Of a DNA stretch of 24,357 nt, positions 1-7,968 are shown piece after piece. A program made the translations under genes and the position numbers. Each line of letters begins with the position of its first letter. The first letter of the stretch is position 1. Location: the NCBI GenBank assembly GCA_029861675.1, contig JAOTYV010000035.1, positions 1 to 24,357 on the forward strand. Reading direction: 5' to 3'. The stretch comes from Alphaproteobacteria bacterium. GTDB taxonomy: Bacteria; Pseudomonadota; Alphaproteobacteria; UBA8366. The notes beneath the pieces are model-generated. The model saw only the letters and a program-made list of their open reading frames with translations, made no database searches and was not told the origin of the DNA.

Positions 1-2
1 AG

Positions 3-269
3 GCGGAATTGGCCGAACGCCGGCCAGTGCTGATTCTGTCCGATGGCGGCCGCACGATGGGGCTCGTCGTGGATGCGATCGTCGACATCGTCGAAGACGA
101 TCTGCGCATCGCGCTTGAGTCGGTGCAGCCCAATATTGCCGGGAGCACGGTTGTGGCGGGAAACGCGGCAGAACTAATTGATATAAATTACTATTTTCAA
201 CTCACCCATGGCGCGGTCCCCGGAGCGGACGATCGGAACGATGCCATGCGTCGGACGCCAAACGGGTAG
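3..269 (+). CDS. cheA: CheW-like C-terminal domain, probably chemotaxis kinase CheA (3' end only)
   Basis: Only the last 88 codons lie in the window; the reading frame is open to its left edge. The fragment shows the end of a CheW-like (P5) domain: a GLVVDAIVDIVED stretch, then GSTVVAGNAAELIDINYYF. That pattern (SDGG.TMGLVVD.IVDIVE followed by an AG.A.E.ID..YF ending) is the form I know from the regulatory domain of alphaproteobacterial CheA histidine kinases rather than from free-standing CheW, whose ending differs. CheA phosphorylates CheY and CheB at the receptor array, and P5 couples it to receptors and CheW. The stop lies 13 nt before cheY, so they are co-transcribed. A stand-alone CheW remains possible because the kinase domains are outside the window. 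Confidence 0.72.
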   Translation, partial: AELAERRPVLILSDGGRTMGLVVDAIVDIVEDDLRIALESVQPNIAGSTVVAGNAAELIDINYYFQLTHGAVPGADDRNDAMRRTPNG

Positions 270-282
270 CGGGAAGAATTCG

Positions 283-648
283 ATGAAAAAATGTCTAATC
301 GTGGATGATTCGAAAGTCATTCGGATGGTCGCACGGAAAATCCTTGAAGAGTTGAGATTTATCGTTTCCGAGGCGGAAGACGGCAAGCTTGCGCTCGAAG
401 CCTGCGAGGCGGAGATGCCGGACGGCATTCTGCTCGATTGGAACATGCCCGTCATGGACGGCGTCGCGTTCCTGGAGGCGCTCAGGCAGATACCGGGTGG
501 GGCAGAGGTGGCCGTCATTTTCTGTACGACGGAAAACGATCTCGAGCACATTCGCACCGCCATCGCGGCCGGCGCCGATGAATACATCATGAAGCCGTTC
601 GACAGCGAAATCATCCAAACGAAATTCCTGCAAGTCGGCCTGATCTAA
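283..648 (+). CDS. cheY: Chemotaxis response regulator CheY
   Basis: A 121-residue single-domain receiver. The acidic pocket is D8-D9, the phosphoacceptor is D52 (in LLDWNMPVMDG), the switch Thr is T82 or T83 (in FCTTEND), Y101 follows, and K104 sits in the MKPF motif. No output domain is attached, as expected for CheY, which diffuses from the receptor cluster to FliM/FliN at the motor. The reading frame extends upstream to position 208, but ATG 283 gives the standard N-terminus (MKKCLIVDDS) and avoids overlapping the previous gene; a purine-rich gggaag lies just before it. Flanked by cheA and cheB in one operon. Other single-domain receivers look alike, but the context decides. Confidence 0.9.
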   Translation: MKKCLIVDDSKVIRMVARKILEELRFIVSEAEDGKLALEACEAEMPDGILLDWNMPVMDGVAFLEALRQIPGGAEVAVIFCTTENDLEHIRTAIAAGADEYIMKPFDSEIIQTKFLQVGLI

Positions 649-683
649 CCGCCGCGCCAAATTTTTCATCAACAGTCGAGATA

Positions 684-1817
684 GTGCATCCAGTGCCTGG
701 TCCCACACGACATAGCGGCCGCTCCCGGGAGCCCCTCATCAAGGTGATGATCGTCGATGATTCGGCCATTGTCCGCGGTCTCATCGCGCGGATATTGGAA
801 ACCGACGAACGGATCGTCGTGACCGCTTCGGTGAGCGATGGTTCGCATGCCCTAAGGACGTTGCAGCGCGAAGACGTGGATATCGTCCTTCTGGACATCG
901 AAATGCAGCAGATGGACGGGCTTACGGCACTGCCGAAAATGTTGGCCGCGCGGCCCGATGTCCGTGTCATCATCGTGTCGAGCATGACGCAGCAAAACGC
1001 GGAGATTTCCCTTCGTGCGCTCAGCATGGGTGCGGTCGATTATGTGAACAAACCGAGTTCGCGGCATGAGCTCTTCTCCGCCGATAATTTTAAAGTCGAG
1101 TTGCTGGCAAAAATCGGCGCGCTCGGCGCAGCGCTTGGCAAGGGTCAGTCTTCCTGCGGCCGTCTTCAGCCACCTGCGGGCGAGAGGCCGGCGCCGGCGG
1201 ATCAAATCCCGGCGGACAATGTGCCGTTGCGGTCCGGTTCTCGCACCAGGCCGACGGTTCTGGCGATCGGCAGTTCGACCGGCGGTCCCGCGGCGCTCAA
1301 GGCTTTCCTGCCGTCGATCCCGTTGACGCTGACGCTGCCGATCCTCGTTACCCAGCATATCCCGGCGACGTTTACTGCGTTTCTGACAACAACGCTTGCA
1401 CAGGTCAGCGGCCGTCCGGCGATGGAACCGAGCGACGGACAACCGGTCGAAGCGGGTCATATTTACGTCGCGCCCGGGGGGTATCACATGCTGGTCGAGC
1501 GGCAAAACAGCAGTCCCGTATTCCGGCTTTCGGACAGCGCCCCGGAAAATTTCTGCCGGCCTTCGGTGGATCCCATGCTGCGCAGCTTAGCCCAGGCCTA
1601 TGGTCCCGGCGTTGTCGCCGTGATCCTTACCGGCATGGGGCAGGACGGGCGCTCCGGAAGCACGGTCGTCGTCGAAATGGGCGGCACGGTGCTCGCGCAG
1701 GATGAGGCGTCTAGCGTCGTCTGGGGAATGCCGGGGGCCGTTGCGAATGACGGTTTGTGCGCGGCGGTTCTTCCCCTCGATGAAATCGGTCAACATATTT
1801 CAACACTGGCGGCATAA
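684..1817 (+). CDS. cheB: Protein-glutamate methylesterase CheB
   Basis: A 377-residue two-domain protein. Residues about 20-135 are a receiver: D25-D26, phosphoacceptor D71, and the NKP Lys near residue 123. A Pro-rich linker follows (about 150-190), then the methylesterase domain with its catalytic triad: S198 in AIGSSTGG, H225 in VTQHIP, D321 in LTGMGQDG. Their spacing matches the Ser-His-Asp triad of enterobacterial CheB. It removes methyl groups from (and deamidates) chemoreceptor glutamates when phosphorylated by CheA, giving adaptation. The listed start is GTG 684; GTG 744 and ATG 747 would remove about 20 residues and start right at the receiver, so the N-terminus is uncertain. cheR begins 3 nt after its stop. 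Confidence 0.93.
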   Translation: MHPVPGPTRHSGRSREPLIKVMIVDDSAIVRGLIARILETDERIVVTASVSDGSHALRTLQREDVDIVLLDIEMQQMDGLTALPKMLAARPDVRVIIVSSMTQQNAEISLRALSMGAVDYVNKPSSRHELFSADNFKVELLAKIGALGAALGKGQSSCGRLQPPAGERPAPADQIPADNVPLRSGSRTRPTVLAIGSSTGGPAALKAFLPSIPLTLTLPILVTQHIPATFTAFLTTTLAQVSGRPAMEPSDGQPVEAGHIYVAPGGYHMLVERQNSSPVFRLSDSAPENFCRPSVDPMLRSLAQAYGPGVVAVILTGMGQDGRSGSTVVVEMGGTVLAQDEASSVVWGMPGAVANDGLCAAVLPLDEIGQHISTLAA

Positions 1818-1820
1818 ACG

Positions 1821-2657
1821 ATGAACACCGCAGATTTTGAATTTTTCGCACGGACATTGAAGCAGCGGTCGGGCCTCGTACTGACGCCGGAAAAATCCTA
1901 TTTGCTGGAAAGCCGCCTGATGCCGGTTGCGCGGAAATTTGGCTTCAATACGTTGGACGATTTGGTGGCCGCCGTGCGGAACGAGCGTCCGGAAGATTTG
2001 CTCGTCAGCATTACCGAGTCCATGACCACCAACGAATCGCTATTCTTTCGCGATATCAAGCCTTTCGAACAGCTCCGGGCGTTGGTCATTCCGCGATTGA
2101 TGGAGGCGCGCCAAAACACACGAAAAATTCGAGTATGGAGTGCGGCCTCGTCCAGCGGCCAGGAACCATATTCCATTGCAATGATCGTAAAGGAGATGGA
2201 GGCGGAACTTGCCGGCTGGGATGTCGAGATCATCGCGACCGATCTCTCGGCGGAAATGCTCAACAAGGCGCGTAGCGGCCTCTACACGCGGTTTGAAGTT
2301 CAACGGGGATTGCCGATCACCTCCCTGGTGAAATATTTCAACCGGGTGGGCGACAAGTGGCGCCTGGATGCCGCCGTTCGGGCGATGGTGAAATTCAAGC
2401 AGTTCAATCTTATGGACAGCCCCAGCGCGCTTGGGCAATTCGATGTCGTGTTCTGCCGGAACGTCCTGATCTATTTTGACGCCCAAACCAAATCGGACGT
2501 CCTGGCCCAAATCGCCAGCGTGATGCAGAGCGATGGCGTGCTTTATCTCGGCGGTGCGGAATCCGTTCTCGGGATTACCGAACAATTCGCGCCGATCGCC
2601 GGACACAGAGGCATGTACGGGCGCGCCGATGGCGAACCCGTTCTGCTCTCCGCTTAG
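1821..2657 (+). CDS. cheR: Chemotaxis protein methyltransferase CheR
   Basis: A 278-residue SAM-dependent methyltransferase that methylates receptor glutamates, opposing CheB. Visible landmarks: an N-terminal helical CheR_N region (about 1-75), TTNESLFFRD at 69-78, the SAM-binding VWSAASSSGQEPYS at 105-118, IATDLSAEML at 138-147, and the FCRNVLIYFD motif at 211-220. Length is normal for the family, and no C-terminal TPR or pentapeptide-binding extension is seen. ATG 1821 lies 3 nt after the cheB stop without a clear Shine-Dalgarno, which suggests translational coupling. It is the last gene of the chemotaxis operon, before a perfect 11-bp hairpin and the convergent ctrA. Confidence 0.95.
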   Translation: MNTADFEFFARTLKQRSGLVLTPEKSYLLESRLMPVARKFGFNTLDDLVAAVRNERPEDLLVSITESMTTNESLFFRDIKPFEQLRALVIPRLMEARQNTRKIRVWSAASSSGQEPYSIAMIVKEMEAELAGWDVEIIATDLSAEMLNKARSGLYTRFEVQRGLPITSLVKYFNRVGDKWRLDAAVRAMVKFKQFNLMDSPSALGQFDVVFCRNVLIYFDAQTKSDVLAQIASVMQSDGVLYLGGAESVLGITEQFAPIAGHRGMYGRADGEPVLLSA

Positions 2658-2672
2658 ATCTCAAACCTTGAG

Positions 2673-2698
2673 GCCGTTCGTTCGGATGAACGAACGGC
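2673..2698. terminator. Bidirectional hairpin terminator between cheR and ctrA
   Basis: A perfect 11-bp inverted repeat (GCCGTTCGTTC at 2673-2683 pairing with 2688-2698) around a 4-nt loop GGAT. It lies 15 nt past the cheR stop and 18 nt past the ctrA stop, between convergent genes. Neither side has a clear T-tract, so intrinsic termination is likely but not certain. Confidence 0.6.
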
Positions 2699-2716
2699 AA
2701 TGAAGCGTCGTGGCGT

Positions 2717-3439
2717 TCAGGCCGCCGACGCTTCGGCAACTTCCTCCGCCATGCCCTCTACGGGTGACGGATCGCGCAGCACGTACCCACGTCCCCAAAC
2801 CGTTTCGATATAGTTTTCGCCGCTGCAGGCCGTGCTGAGTTTCTTGCGCAGTTTACAGACGAAAACATCGATGATTTTGAGTTCCGGCTCGTCCATACCG
2901 CCATAAAGGTGGTTCAGGAACATTTCCTTGGTGAGCGTTGTGCCCTTGCGCAGGGATAACAACTCCAGGATGCCGAATTCCTTACCGGTCAGATGGATTG
3001 GCTTGCTATCCACTTCCACGGTGTGATCATCCAAGTTGACGCTGATCTTCCCGGTTCGGATCACGGATTTTGAATGACCCTTGGAACGTCGAACAATCGC
3101 CTGAATGCGGGCGATAAGCTCTCGTTTCTCAAATGGCTTGGTCAAATAGTCGTCGGCGCCGAATCCCAACCCTTTGACCTTGTTGTCGAGCTCGCTCAGC
3201 CCCGAAAGAATCAGGATTGGCGTATCGACCCGGGCATCGCGCAGGCGGCGGAGGACCTCATACCCGTCAATATCCGGAAGCATAAGGTCGAGGATGATTA
3301 TGTCATAATCGTAGATTTTCCCTATTTCGAGGCCGTCTTCCCCGAGATCGGTAGTATCCACGACGAAACTCTCCGACTTCAACATCAAGGCGATGCTCTT
3401 CGCCGTCGCCGGATCGTCTTCGACGAGTAGTACTCGCAT
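2717..3439 (-). CDS. ctrA: Cell-cycle / motility master response regulator CtrA
   Basis: A 240-residue OmpR/PhoB-type regulator. The receiver (1-120) has acidic pocket E7-D8-D9, phosphoacceptor D51 in [13 protein letters not shown], and the LTKPF Lys. The winged-helix DNA-binding domain (about 125-225) has the CtrA-typical [17 protein letters not shown] and [21 protein letters not shown] stretches and ends [12 protein letters not shown]. The protein ends in Ala-Ala; in Caulobacter the last two alanines of CtrA are needed for ClpXP turnover, so regulated proteolysis may be conserved (inference). CtrA binds TTAA-N7-TTAA boxes and controls flagellar, chemotaxis and, in some species, cell-cycle genes. 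It is divergent from fliI-fliJ and convergent with cheR. ATG 3439 gives the standard start MRVLLVEDD. Confidence 0.96.
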   Translation of the reverse strand: MRVLLVEDDPATAKSIALMLKSESFVVDTTDLGEDGLEIGKIYDYDIIILDLMLPDIDGYEVLRRLRDARVDTPILILSGLSELDNKVKGLGFGADDYLTKPFEKRELIARIQAIVRRSKGHSKSVIRTGKISVNLDDHTVEVDSKPIHLTGKEFGILELLSLRKGTTLTKEMFLNHLYGGMDEPELKIIDVFVCKLRKKLSTACSGENYIETVWGRGYVLRDPSPVEGMAEEVAEASAA

Positions 3440-3691
3440 AGGTAATCCCCTAAACTAGACTAAGATCTTCAAGTGGACTCACGAACTTTATATGGTTAAT
3501 AGTCTAGCAAGTTTGGTGTAAAAAACACAATATTTTTTTTGGATGGCTTTTTAAATATTTTCTTTCTATTTTGATCATCAAATTTTGGTGTCGGCTACAC
3601 ATGAGTCGTCATCCCTATGCTTGGTCAGTTCTCGTACAAAAGGAAATGATCGCTGCGTGTACTGATTGACGACATTTCAAGAATAGCGAAT
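3440..3691. promoter_or_regulatory. ctrA / fliI divergent regulatory gap
   Basis: This 252-nt gap must hold both promoters. It is much more AT-rich than the genes, with an eight-T run at 3533-3540. Visible elements: GANTC sites at 3476-3480 and 3603-3607; CTAGACTA at 3455-3462 and its inverse TAGTCTAG at 3500-3507; a half-matching CtrA box on the minus strand, TTGC-N7-TTAA (3496-3510); and a 13-bp palindrome TTTGATCATCAAA at 3570-3582. GANTC methylation sites near ctrA recall the Caulobacter ctrA P1 promoter. No -35/-10 pair or sigma-54 site stood out. Confidence 0.5.
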
Positions 3692-4993
3692 GTGCAACTC
3701 TATGGACGCGTCTGCGCGGTCCAAGGCATGTTGGTTGAAATCGCCGGTGTGCAAAACCACCTTGCGGTTGGTGACCGGTGCGCGATTCTCCGTGATGACG
3801 GCGAGCGGGTGCCGTGCGAGGTGGTCGGGTTCCGGCGGTCCCGCGCGTTGGCGATGCCATTCGGATCGTTATTCGGTGTCGGATTGGGGAATGCGGTCGA
3901 GCTTGGCGAGTGCGAGCCTGTTGTCTATCCGCGCGACGCATGGTTGGGCCGGGTTCTCAATCCCTTCGCCGAGCCGCTCGACGAAGGCGGGCCATTGCCG
4001 TTGGGGGGCGTCGCGTATCCCATCCGCAATACGCCGCCGCCGGCGCATTCGCGTCAGCGCGTCGTCGATAAAATCGATGTTGGTGTACGCTCCATCAATG
4101 CCTTCCTGACCTGCTGCAGAGGCCAAAGAATGGGGATTTTCTCCGGTTCTGGGGTGGGTAAATCGCTTTTGCTCTCGATGATGGCGCGCTACAGCGCGGC
4201 CGATGTCGTGGTCATCGGGTTGGTCGGCGAACGGGGGCGGGAGGTCCGCGAATTCATCGAGGAATATCTCGGGCCGGAAGGTTTGGCGAAGTCGGTGCTG
4301 GTTGTTGCGACGTCGGATGAATCCGCATTGATGCGCCGGCAAGCGGCCTATTTGACGATGACGGTCGCGGAGTATTTTCGGGATCAGGGCAAGGACGTGC
4401 TTTGCCTGATCGATAGCGTCACGCGATTTGCGATGGCGCAGCGGGAAATCGGGTTGTCTGCCGGCGAGCCGCCCGCGAGCAAAGGGTACACGCCAACCGT
4501 TTTCAGTGAACTGCCGCGGCTGCTGGAACGGGCCGGTCCCGGCGTTGCCGATGGCAGCATCACCGCATTGTTTACGGTTCTCGTCGAGGGTGACGATCAC
4601 AATGAGCCGATCTCCGACGCCGTGCGGGGGATTGTCGACGGGCACATCGTGCTCGATCGGGCGATCGCCCAGCGCAACCGATTCCCCGCAATTGACGTGT
4701 TGCAGAGCGTTTCCAGGACGTTGCCAAGATGCAACACCGCCGACCAAAATGCGCTGATCGATCGGGCGCGCGGCCTGATGGCCGTCTATTCGGACATGGC
4801 CGAGCTGATCCGGCTGGGCGCATACCGGGCAGGAAGTGACCCCGCGGTCGACGAGGCGATCCGGCTGCATGACGGGCTCGAGGCATTTCAACGGCAGGAC
4901 ATGGCCGAGCGCACGTCGCTGGACGAGGGATACCAGCAATTGGCGCAAATCCTGGGCATGGATGGTCCGGCGCAAGTGGAGGCCGAAGGATGA
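3692..4993 (+). CDS. fliI: Flagellar export ATPase FliI
   Basis: A 433-residue F1-beta-like ATPase that energises flagellar type III export with FliH and FliJ. An N-terminal beta-barrel-like region (about 1-90) is followed by the ATPase core: Walker A SGSGVGKS at 151-158, GERGREV at 179-185, Walker B LCLID at 237-241, then the family-typical [16 protein letters not shown] and a C-terminal helical region. Start: GTG 3692. The frame is open back to 3650, but only CTG, ATT or ATA could start earlier, and the N-terminus matches the usual FliI start, so GTG is preferred. Its stop overlaps the fliJ start (ATGA). fliH, its partner, is in a different transcription unit at 13811-14725. Confidence 0.95.
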   Translation: MQLYGRVCAVQGMLVEIAGVQNHLAVGDRCAILRDDGERVPCEVVGFRRSRALAMPFGSLFGVGLGNAVELGECEPVVYPRDAWLGRVLNPFAEPLDEGGPLPLGGVAYPIRNTPPPAHSRQRVVDKIDVGVRSINAFLTCCRGQRMGIFSGSGVGKSLLLSMMARYSAADVVVIGLVGERGREVREFIEEYLGPEGLAKSVLVVATSDESALMRRQAAYLTMTVAEYFRDQGKDVLCLIDSVTRFAMAQREIGLSAGEPPASKGYTPTVFSELPRLLERAGPGVADGSITALFTVLVEGDDHNEPISDAVRGIVDGHIVLDRAIAQRNRFPAIDVLQSVSRTLPRCNTADQNALIDRARGLMAVYSDMAELIRLGAYRAGSDPAVDEAIRLHDGLEAFQRQDMAERTSLDEGYQQLAQILGMDGPAQVEAEG

Positions 4994-5421
4994 AGAAGCC
5001 GTTGGGCAAGCTTATTCGGTTCCACCGGTACCATCTGGATGAAAAACGCCGCCAAATTAAGGAATTGGAAGAGGCGGAGGCCGCGCTCTCGGGCCAAATT
5101 GACACCTTGGAAGACCAGTTGGCGTCGGAACGGTCGTCATTGCAGGCGCTACCGGATGCCCGGTCCGATTACGGCGGATACGCCCGTGCGCAGCTCGATC
5201 GCCGAGCCGAATTGACCAAAGAAAAGGAATTGGCCAGCGGAGCGGTCGCGGAAGCGCGCGATGCCCTGCTGAGCGCCTTTGCCGAACTGAAGCGGTACGA
5301 AATCACGCTCGAGCGTTATGAACAGGCCGAGCGCCAGGAACGGGACAAGAACGACCAAAACGAACTCGACGAAACGGCGCTGCAGACCCACGGGCGTCGA
5401 TCCGCCACGGCGCTGCGTTGA
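4990..5421 (+). CDS. fliJ: Flagellar export chaperone-escort protein FliJ
   Basis: A 143-residue, highly charged, almost entirely coiled-coil protein, with long Glu/Lys/Arg/Leu helices from about residue 12 to 128 and no globular motif. FliJ normally sits in the FliI hexamer like a rotor stalk and contacts FlhA, activating the export gate. Identification rests mainly on position: it overlaps the fliI stop by 4 nt (ATGA) and has the right size and coiled-coil character; sequence alone would be weak evidence because FliJ diverges fast. It ends 15 nt before a convergent gene, with no obvious terminator between them. Confidence 0.85.
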   Translation: MKKPLGKLIRFHRYHLDEKRRQIKELEEAEAALSGQIDTLEDQLASERSSLQALPDARSDYGGYARAQLDRRAELTKEKELASGAVAEARDALLSAFAELKRYEITLERYEQAERQERDKNDQNELDETALQTHGRRSATALR

Positions 5422-5436
5422 CGCGCGGCGCGGCGG

Positions 5437-5838
5437 TCACCACGCGGTCAGACGCCCAAGAAGCGCCGGATTGTCCCAGTTGGGTTGCCGATCCTCGACC
5501 AGGACCCGATGCCGCGGTGCGGGCCGATGCGCACAGGCCACCTCGACCCATCGGGGAACGGTCTCGTTGTTGAGATCCGCGAGGATCGCCAACGCGATGT
5601 CCTCCGGCCCGTCATGGTCTCGCGCCGCCAGCTGCCCGACATAACGGGCCAGCGCGTCCGGCTCCACGATCAGCTTATCCGGAACGTATCGAAGCGCCAC
5701 CAACCAATCGGTTTCCGGAGCGCAATCGTCAATTGCGATAAGGTAATCCAATGTGGCGTTTGCGTTCGCCCGGCATTGCAGCAAATGCCGCGGTAAATCG
5801 CCGGCCGGCCCGCCGACGTTACGGGGTTTTGCCGCCAT
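5437..5838 (-). CDS. Small QueF-like (T-fold) protein of unknown function
   Basis: A 133-residue protein from ATG 5838; a TTG at 5847 overlapping the upstream stop would add three residues. Parts resemble the 7-cyano-7-deazaguanine reductase QueF by eye: YVPDKLIVEPDALARYV (51-67) against the family's Y.PD..VE.KSLKLYL, and ILADLNNETVPRWVEV (85-100) against its ..NDL.....PR.+EV. C39 followed by D44 could correspond to the catalytic Cys and Asp with two residues lost between them, but the signature Lys residues of the QueF motif are replaced (EPDALARY). It may therefore be a non-canonical or inactive T-fold member. It is the last gene of the fliF operon, 5 nt after the FliK-like gene. No flagellar role can be named; this assignment is inference. 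Confidence 0.5.
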   Translation of the reverse strand: MAAKPRNVGGPAGDLPRHLLQCRANANATLDYLIAIDDCAPETDWLVALRYVPDKLIVEPDALARYVGQLAARDHDGPEDIALAILADLNNETVPRWVEVACAHRPAPRHRVLVEDRQPNWDNPALLGRLTAW

Positions 5839-5843
5839 GCCGC

Positions 5844-7181
5844 TCAAACCACTAACCCCTTCTTCGCCGGCGCTGCGGTCTCCGGAATCGGACTTTCGAA
5901 TGTTGGCACCGTCTGGAAGAGCAGCGTGCCGATAAACGTCATGGCGGCGAGCGTGTTCTCAAAGATCCGCCGGATGTCGTTTTGCATATCCGCGTCCAGC
6001 GGACGGTGCGTCCGGACCACGAGATCAAGCGTCTTGCGGCCCGCCTTGCCGTCGAATTGAAACGCGCCCAGCCGGCTCATGGTGACTTCAACCAGGAATC
6101 GCACGATGCCGCTGTCTTCCGCCTCGACGTCGTCCGCATCTTGATCGCGAACCAGGAGCCGCAACCGCTCCAAACCAGTGTCGGTAAGCAACGGTAGCAG
6201 GTAGCCCCGCCAGTCCTGACCGGCAGCATCGGTGGCGGCTTGCTGCAATGTGCCAAGATCCGCGCCGAGCCGTTGCACAAGGTCGGGGCCGGTGCGCGCC
6301 AAATTTCGGAGGGCGTCGCCGCTGAAGACGCGCCGCAGGTCGCCCGAGAATACCGCCGACAGAATAAACAGCATGCCGGTGCTCAGACGCGGTCCGATTT
6401 GCGGCAAGGCGGATCGGGAGAGGCTCGCCGAGAGGGCGCCATCGCCGGATCGAAGGGCCGCAATCGCGTCCCGCAGAGATGCGAGCGGATCACCCGCCGC
6501 CAGCACCTCCGAAGTCGCGGTCACCGGCGTTCCGCTCGGCAGCAGTTCGAACAAGAGACGCGTTCCGACCGGCAGCGTCGTGATCGTGTTGATCGCGAAC
6601 GCACCGGCCGAGGTTTGGGCGATCGGCGCGCCCTGCGGCGATAGTGCGGTGACCGTCGCGGACAAAACCGTGTTGCCGGCCGCGGCGCTGGCGTGGGCGT
6701 TGGCAACCGTTGCAGCGCCGGGCGGCGCGACACCGAGGATGCGCAGTGTCGCGGCGGCGCCGTTTTCCAATGGGAGGATTTGCCCTGCGGCGGCGGACGG
6801 CACGGACGCACCATTCCCGGCGAAAGTTGCGGTCACCAAACCGCCCTGGGTCAGGACCGTTCCCGTATTGGGCGTGCCGGCAGCGGCTGGGACGCCGGGC
6901 CGCAGCGACACCTCGAGTTGCGGCCGGTCGCCCCCCGTGAGCACGCGCAAGAGCAGGGTGGATCCGTCATCTGGGGCGGCCGAGGTTTGCAGCGTCAAGG
7001 TCCCGCCATCGGTGCGGACGATCAATTGTCCCGCCGTGCGGGCGACCACTTGGGCTTGCAGGACCTGACCCGGCGTAAGCGGCGGTGTTTCCGGTGTCGG
7101 GAGCGCGGTCGCCCGAATGGCCGGGCCTGCCGCAATCGTGCGGGGGGAGGCGGTGTTTGCCGGTGGGACCGGTGTACTCAC
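5844..7181 (-). CDS. FliK-like flagellar-operon protein, function unknown
   Basis: A 445-residue protein. Residues 1-300 are Ala/Thr/Pro/Gly-rich and low in charge, as in the secreted part of FliK proteins, with a possible beta-barrel-like stretch (GQVLQAQVVARTAGQLIVRT, about 38-57). The C-terminal 322-421 region looks folded: DWRGYLLPLL, an acidic loop, then VRFLVEVTMSRLGAFQFDG and LDLVVRTHRPL. This recalls the FliK/Flg_hook-type 'L..LG.v.v.g' pattern, but I cannot confirm membership. Start GTG 7181 overlaps the flhG stop (GTGA), so translation is coupled. A clear FliK is present elsewhere (20442-21794), so this would be a second, divergent one or a different protein. It is predicted soluble with no signal peptide. 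Confidence 0.6.
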   Translation of the reverse strand: MSTPVPPANTASPRTIAAGPAIRATALPTPETPPLTPGQVLQAQVVARTAGQLIVRTDGGTLTLQTSAAPDDGSTLLLRVLTGGDRPQLEVSLRPGVPAAAGTPNTGTVLTQGGLVTATFAGNGASVPSAAAGQILPLENGAAATLRILGVAPPGAATVANAHASAAAGNTVLSATVTALSPQGAPIAQTSAGAFAINTITTLPVGTRLLFELLPSGTPVTATSEVLAAGDPLASLRDAIAALRSGDGALSASLSRSALPQIGPRLSTGMLFILSAVFSGDLRRVFSGDALRNLARTGPDLVQRLGADLGTLQQAATDAAGQDWRGYLLPLLTDTGLERLRLLVRDQDADDVEAEDSGIVRFLVEVTMSRLGAFQFDGKAGRKTLDLVVRTHRPLDADMQNDIRRIFENTLAAMTFIGTLLFQTVPTFESPIPETAAPAKKGLVV

Positions 7182-7966
7182 GGCGTGGCCAGCAGCGCCC
7201 GTGCGACCCGCTCGACGTCCGATGCGGCGTCACTGTTGGGATATCGGGTCAGCAATGGCACCTGGAGCCGAATGCTTTCCCGGACCTTGGCGTCGTGTCG
7301 GATGATGCCGGCCAAAGGCGGCTCCAGTTGAAGAAATCCACGGCATGCCTTGAGGAGCGTTTCATAGGTGTTTATGCCGTCCGTCCGCGAAGCGGCCATG
7401 TTGACCAAGATTCGGAGGTCGGCGCCAGGCCGCTCCGCCGCGGTCACCTTTATGAATGCGTAGGCGTCGGTAAGCGAGGTCGGTTCGTCGGTGGCGACCA
7501 CGAGACAAATTCCCTCAGGCGCGGTCAATGTTCTGACCGTGCGGTCGATGCCTGCCCCCAGGTCAACGATTACGCGGTCATAAGCGCCCGACAAGGCGCC
7601 AATCTGGTCGCGCAAGGCGCTCAAACGGGGGGCGGGAAGCGCGGCCAAGCTGCCCGATCCCGACCGTCCGGCAATAACGTCGAACCCGCCTTCATCGATA
7701 TGCGTTACGCTTTGCTTGAGCGTCAGCTTGCCGGCGATGACCGATGCGATATCACGCTCGGGCATCAGGCCGAGTTGGATGTCGACGTTTGCAAGACCGA
7801 TATCGCCATCGAACAACAAAGCGTTTTGGCCCAATTTAGAGAGCGCATGGGCCAGTGAAATTGCGAACCAGGTCTTACCGACACCGCCTTTGCCGGAGGC
7901 GACAGCGATGATGTTCCGGCCCCAGCCCGGGATCGGCGCGGTGTCGACTGCTGCTATGGTTGCCAT
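7178..7966 (-). CDS. flhG: MinD/ParA-type flagellar number regulator FlhG (FleN)
   Basis: A 262-residue P-loop ATPase of the MinD/ParA group. The deviant Walker A KGGVGKT is at 26-32, switch-I-like FDGDIGLANVDIQLGL at 52-67, and Walker B-like RVIVDLGAG further on. FlhG works with FlhF to limit flagellar number and place the basal body. The N-terminus before the P-loop is short and lacks the DQA..LR helix that in FlhG of Bacillus and Geobacillus stimulates the FlhF GTPase. It lies 2 nt downstream of flhF and overlaps the next gene by 4 nt. The family also contains true MinD, but flhF adjacency settles the call. ATG 7966. Confidence 0.9.
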   Translation of the reverse strand: MATIAAVDTAPIPGWGRNIIAVASGKGGVGKTWFAISLAHALSKLGQNALLFDGDIGLANVDIQLGLMPERDIASVIAGKLTLKQSVTHIDEGGFDVIAGRSGSGSLAALPAPRLSALRDQIGALSGAYDRVIVDLGAGIDRTVRTLTAPEGICLVVATDEPTSLTDAYAFIKVTAAERPGADLRILVNMAASRTDGINTYETLLKACRGFLQLEPPLAGIIRHDAKVRESIRLQVPLLTRYPNSDAASDVERVARALLATP

Positions 7967-7968
7967 GG

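Noticed and set aside
3869..4975. Minus-strand 368-codon frame opposite fliI
   Set aside because: Antisense shadow of a fully recognised ATPase.
6232..7068. Plus-strand 278-codon frame opposite the FliK-like gene
   Set aside because: Ser/Ala/Pro/Arg-rich antisense shadow; the FliK-like gene is coupled to flhG and preferred.
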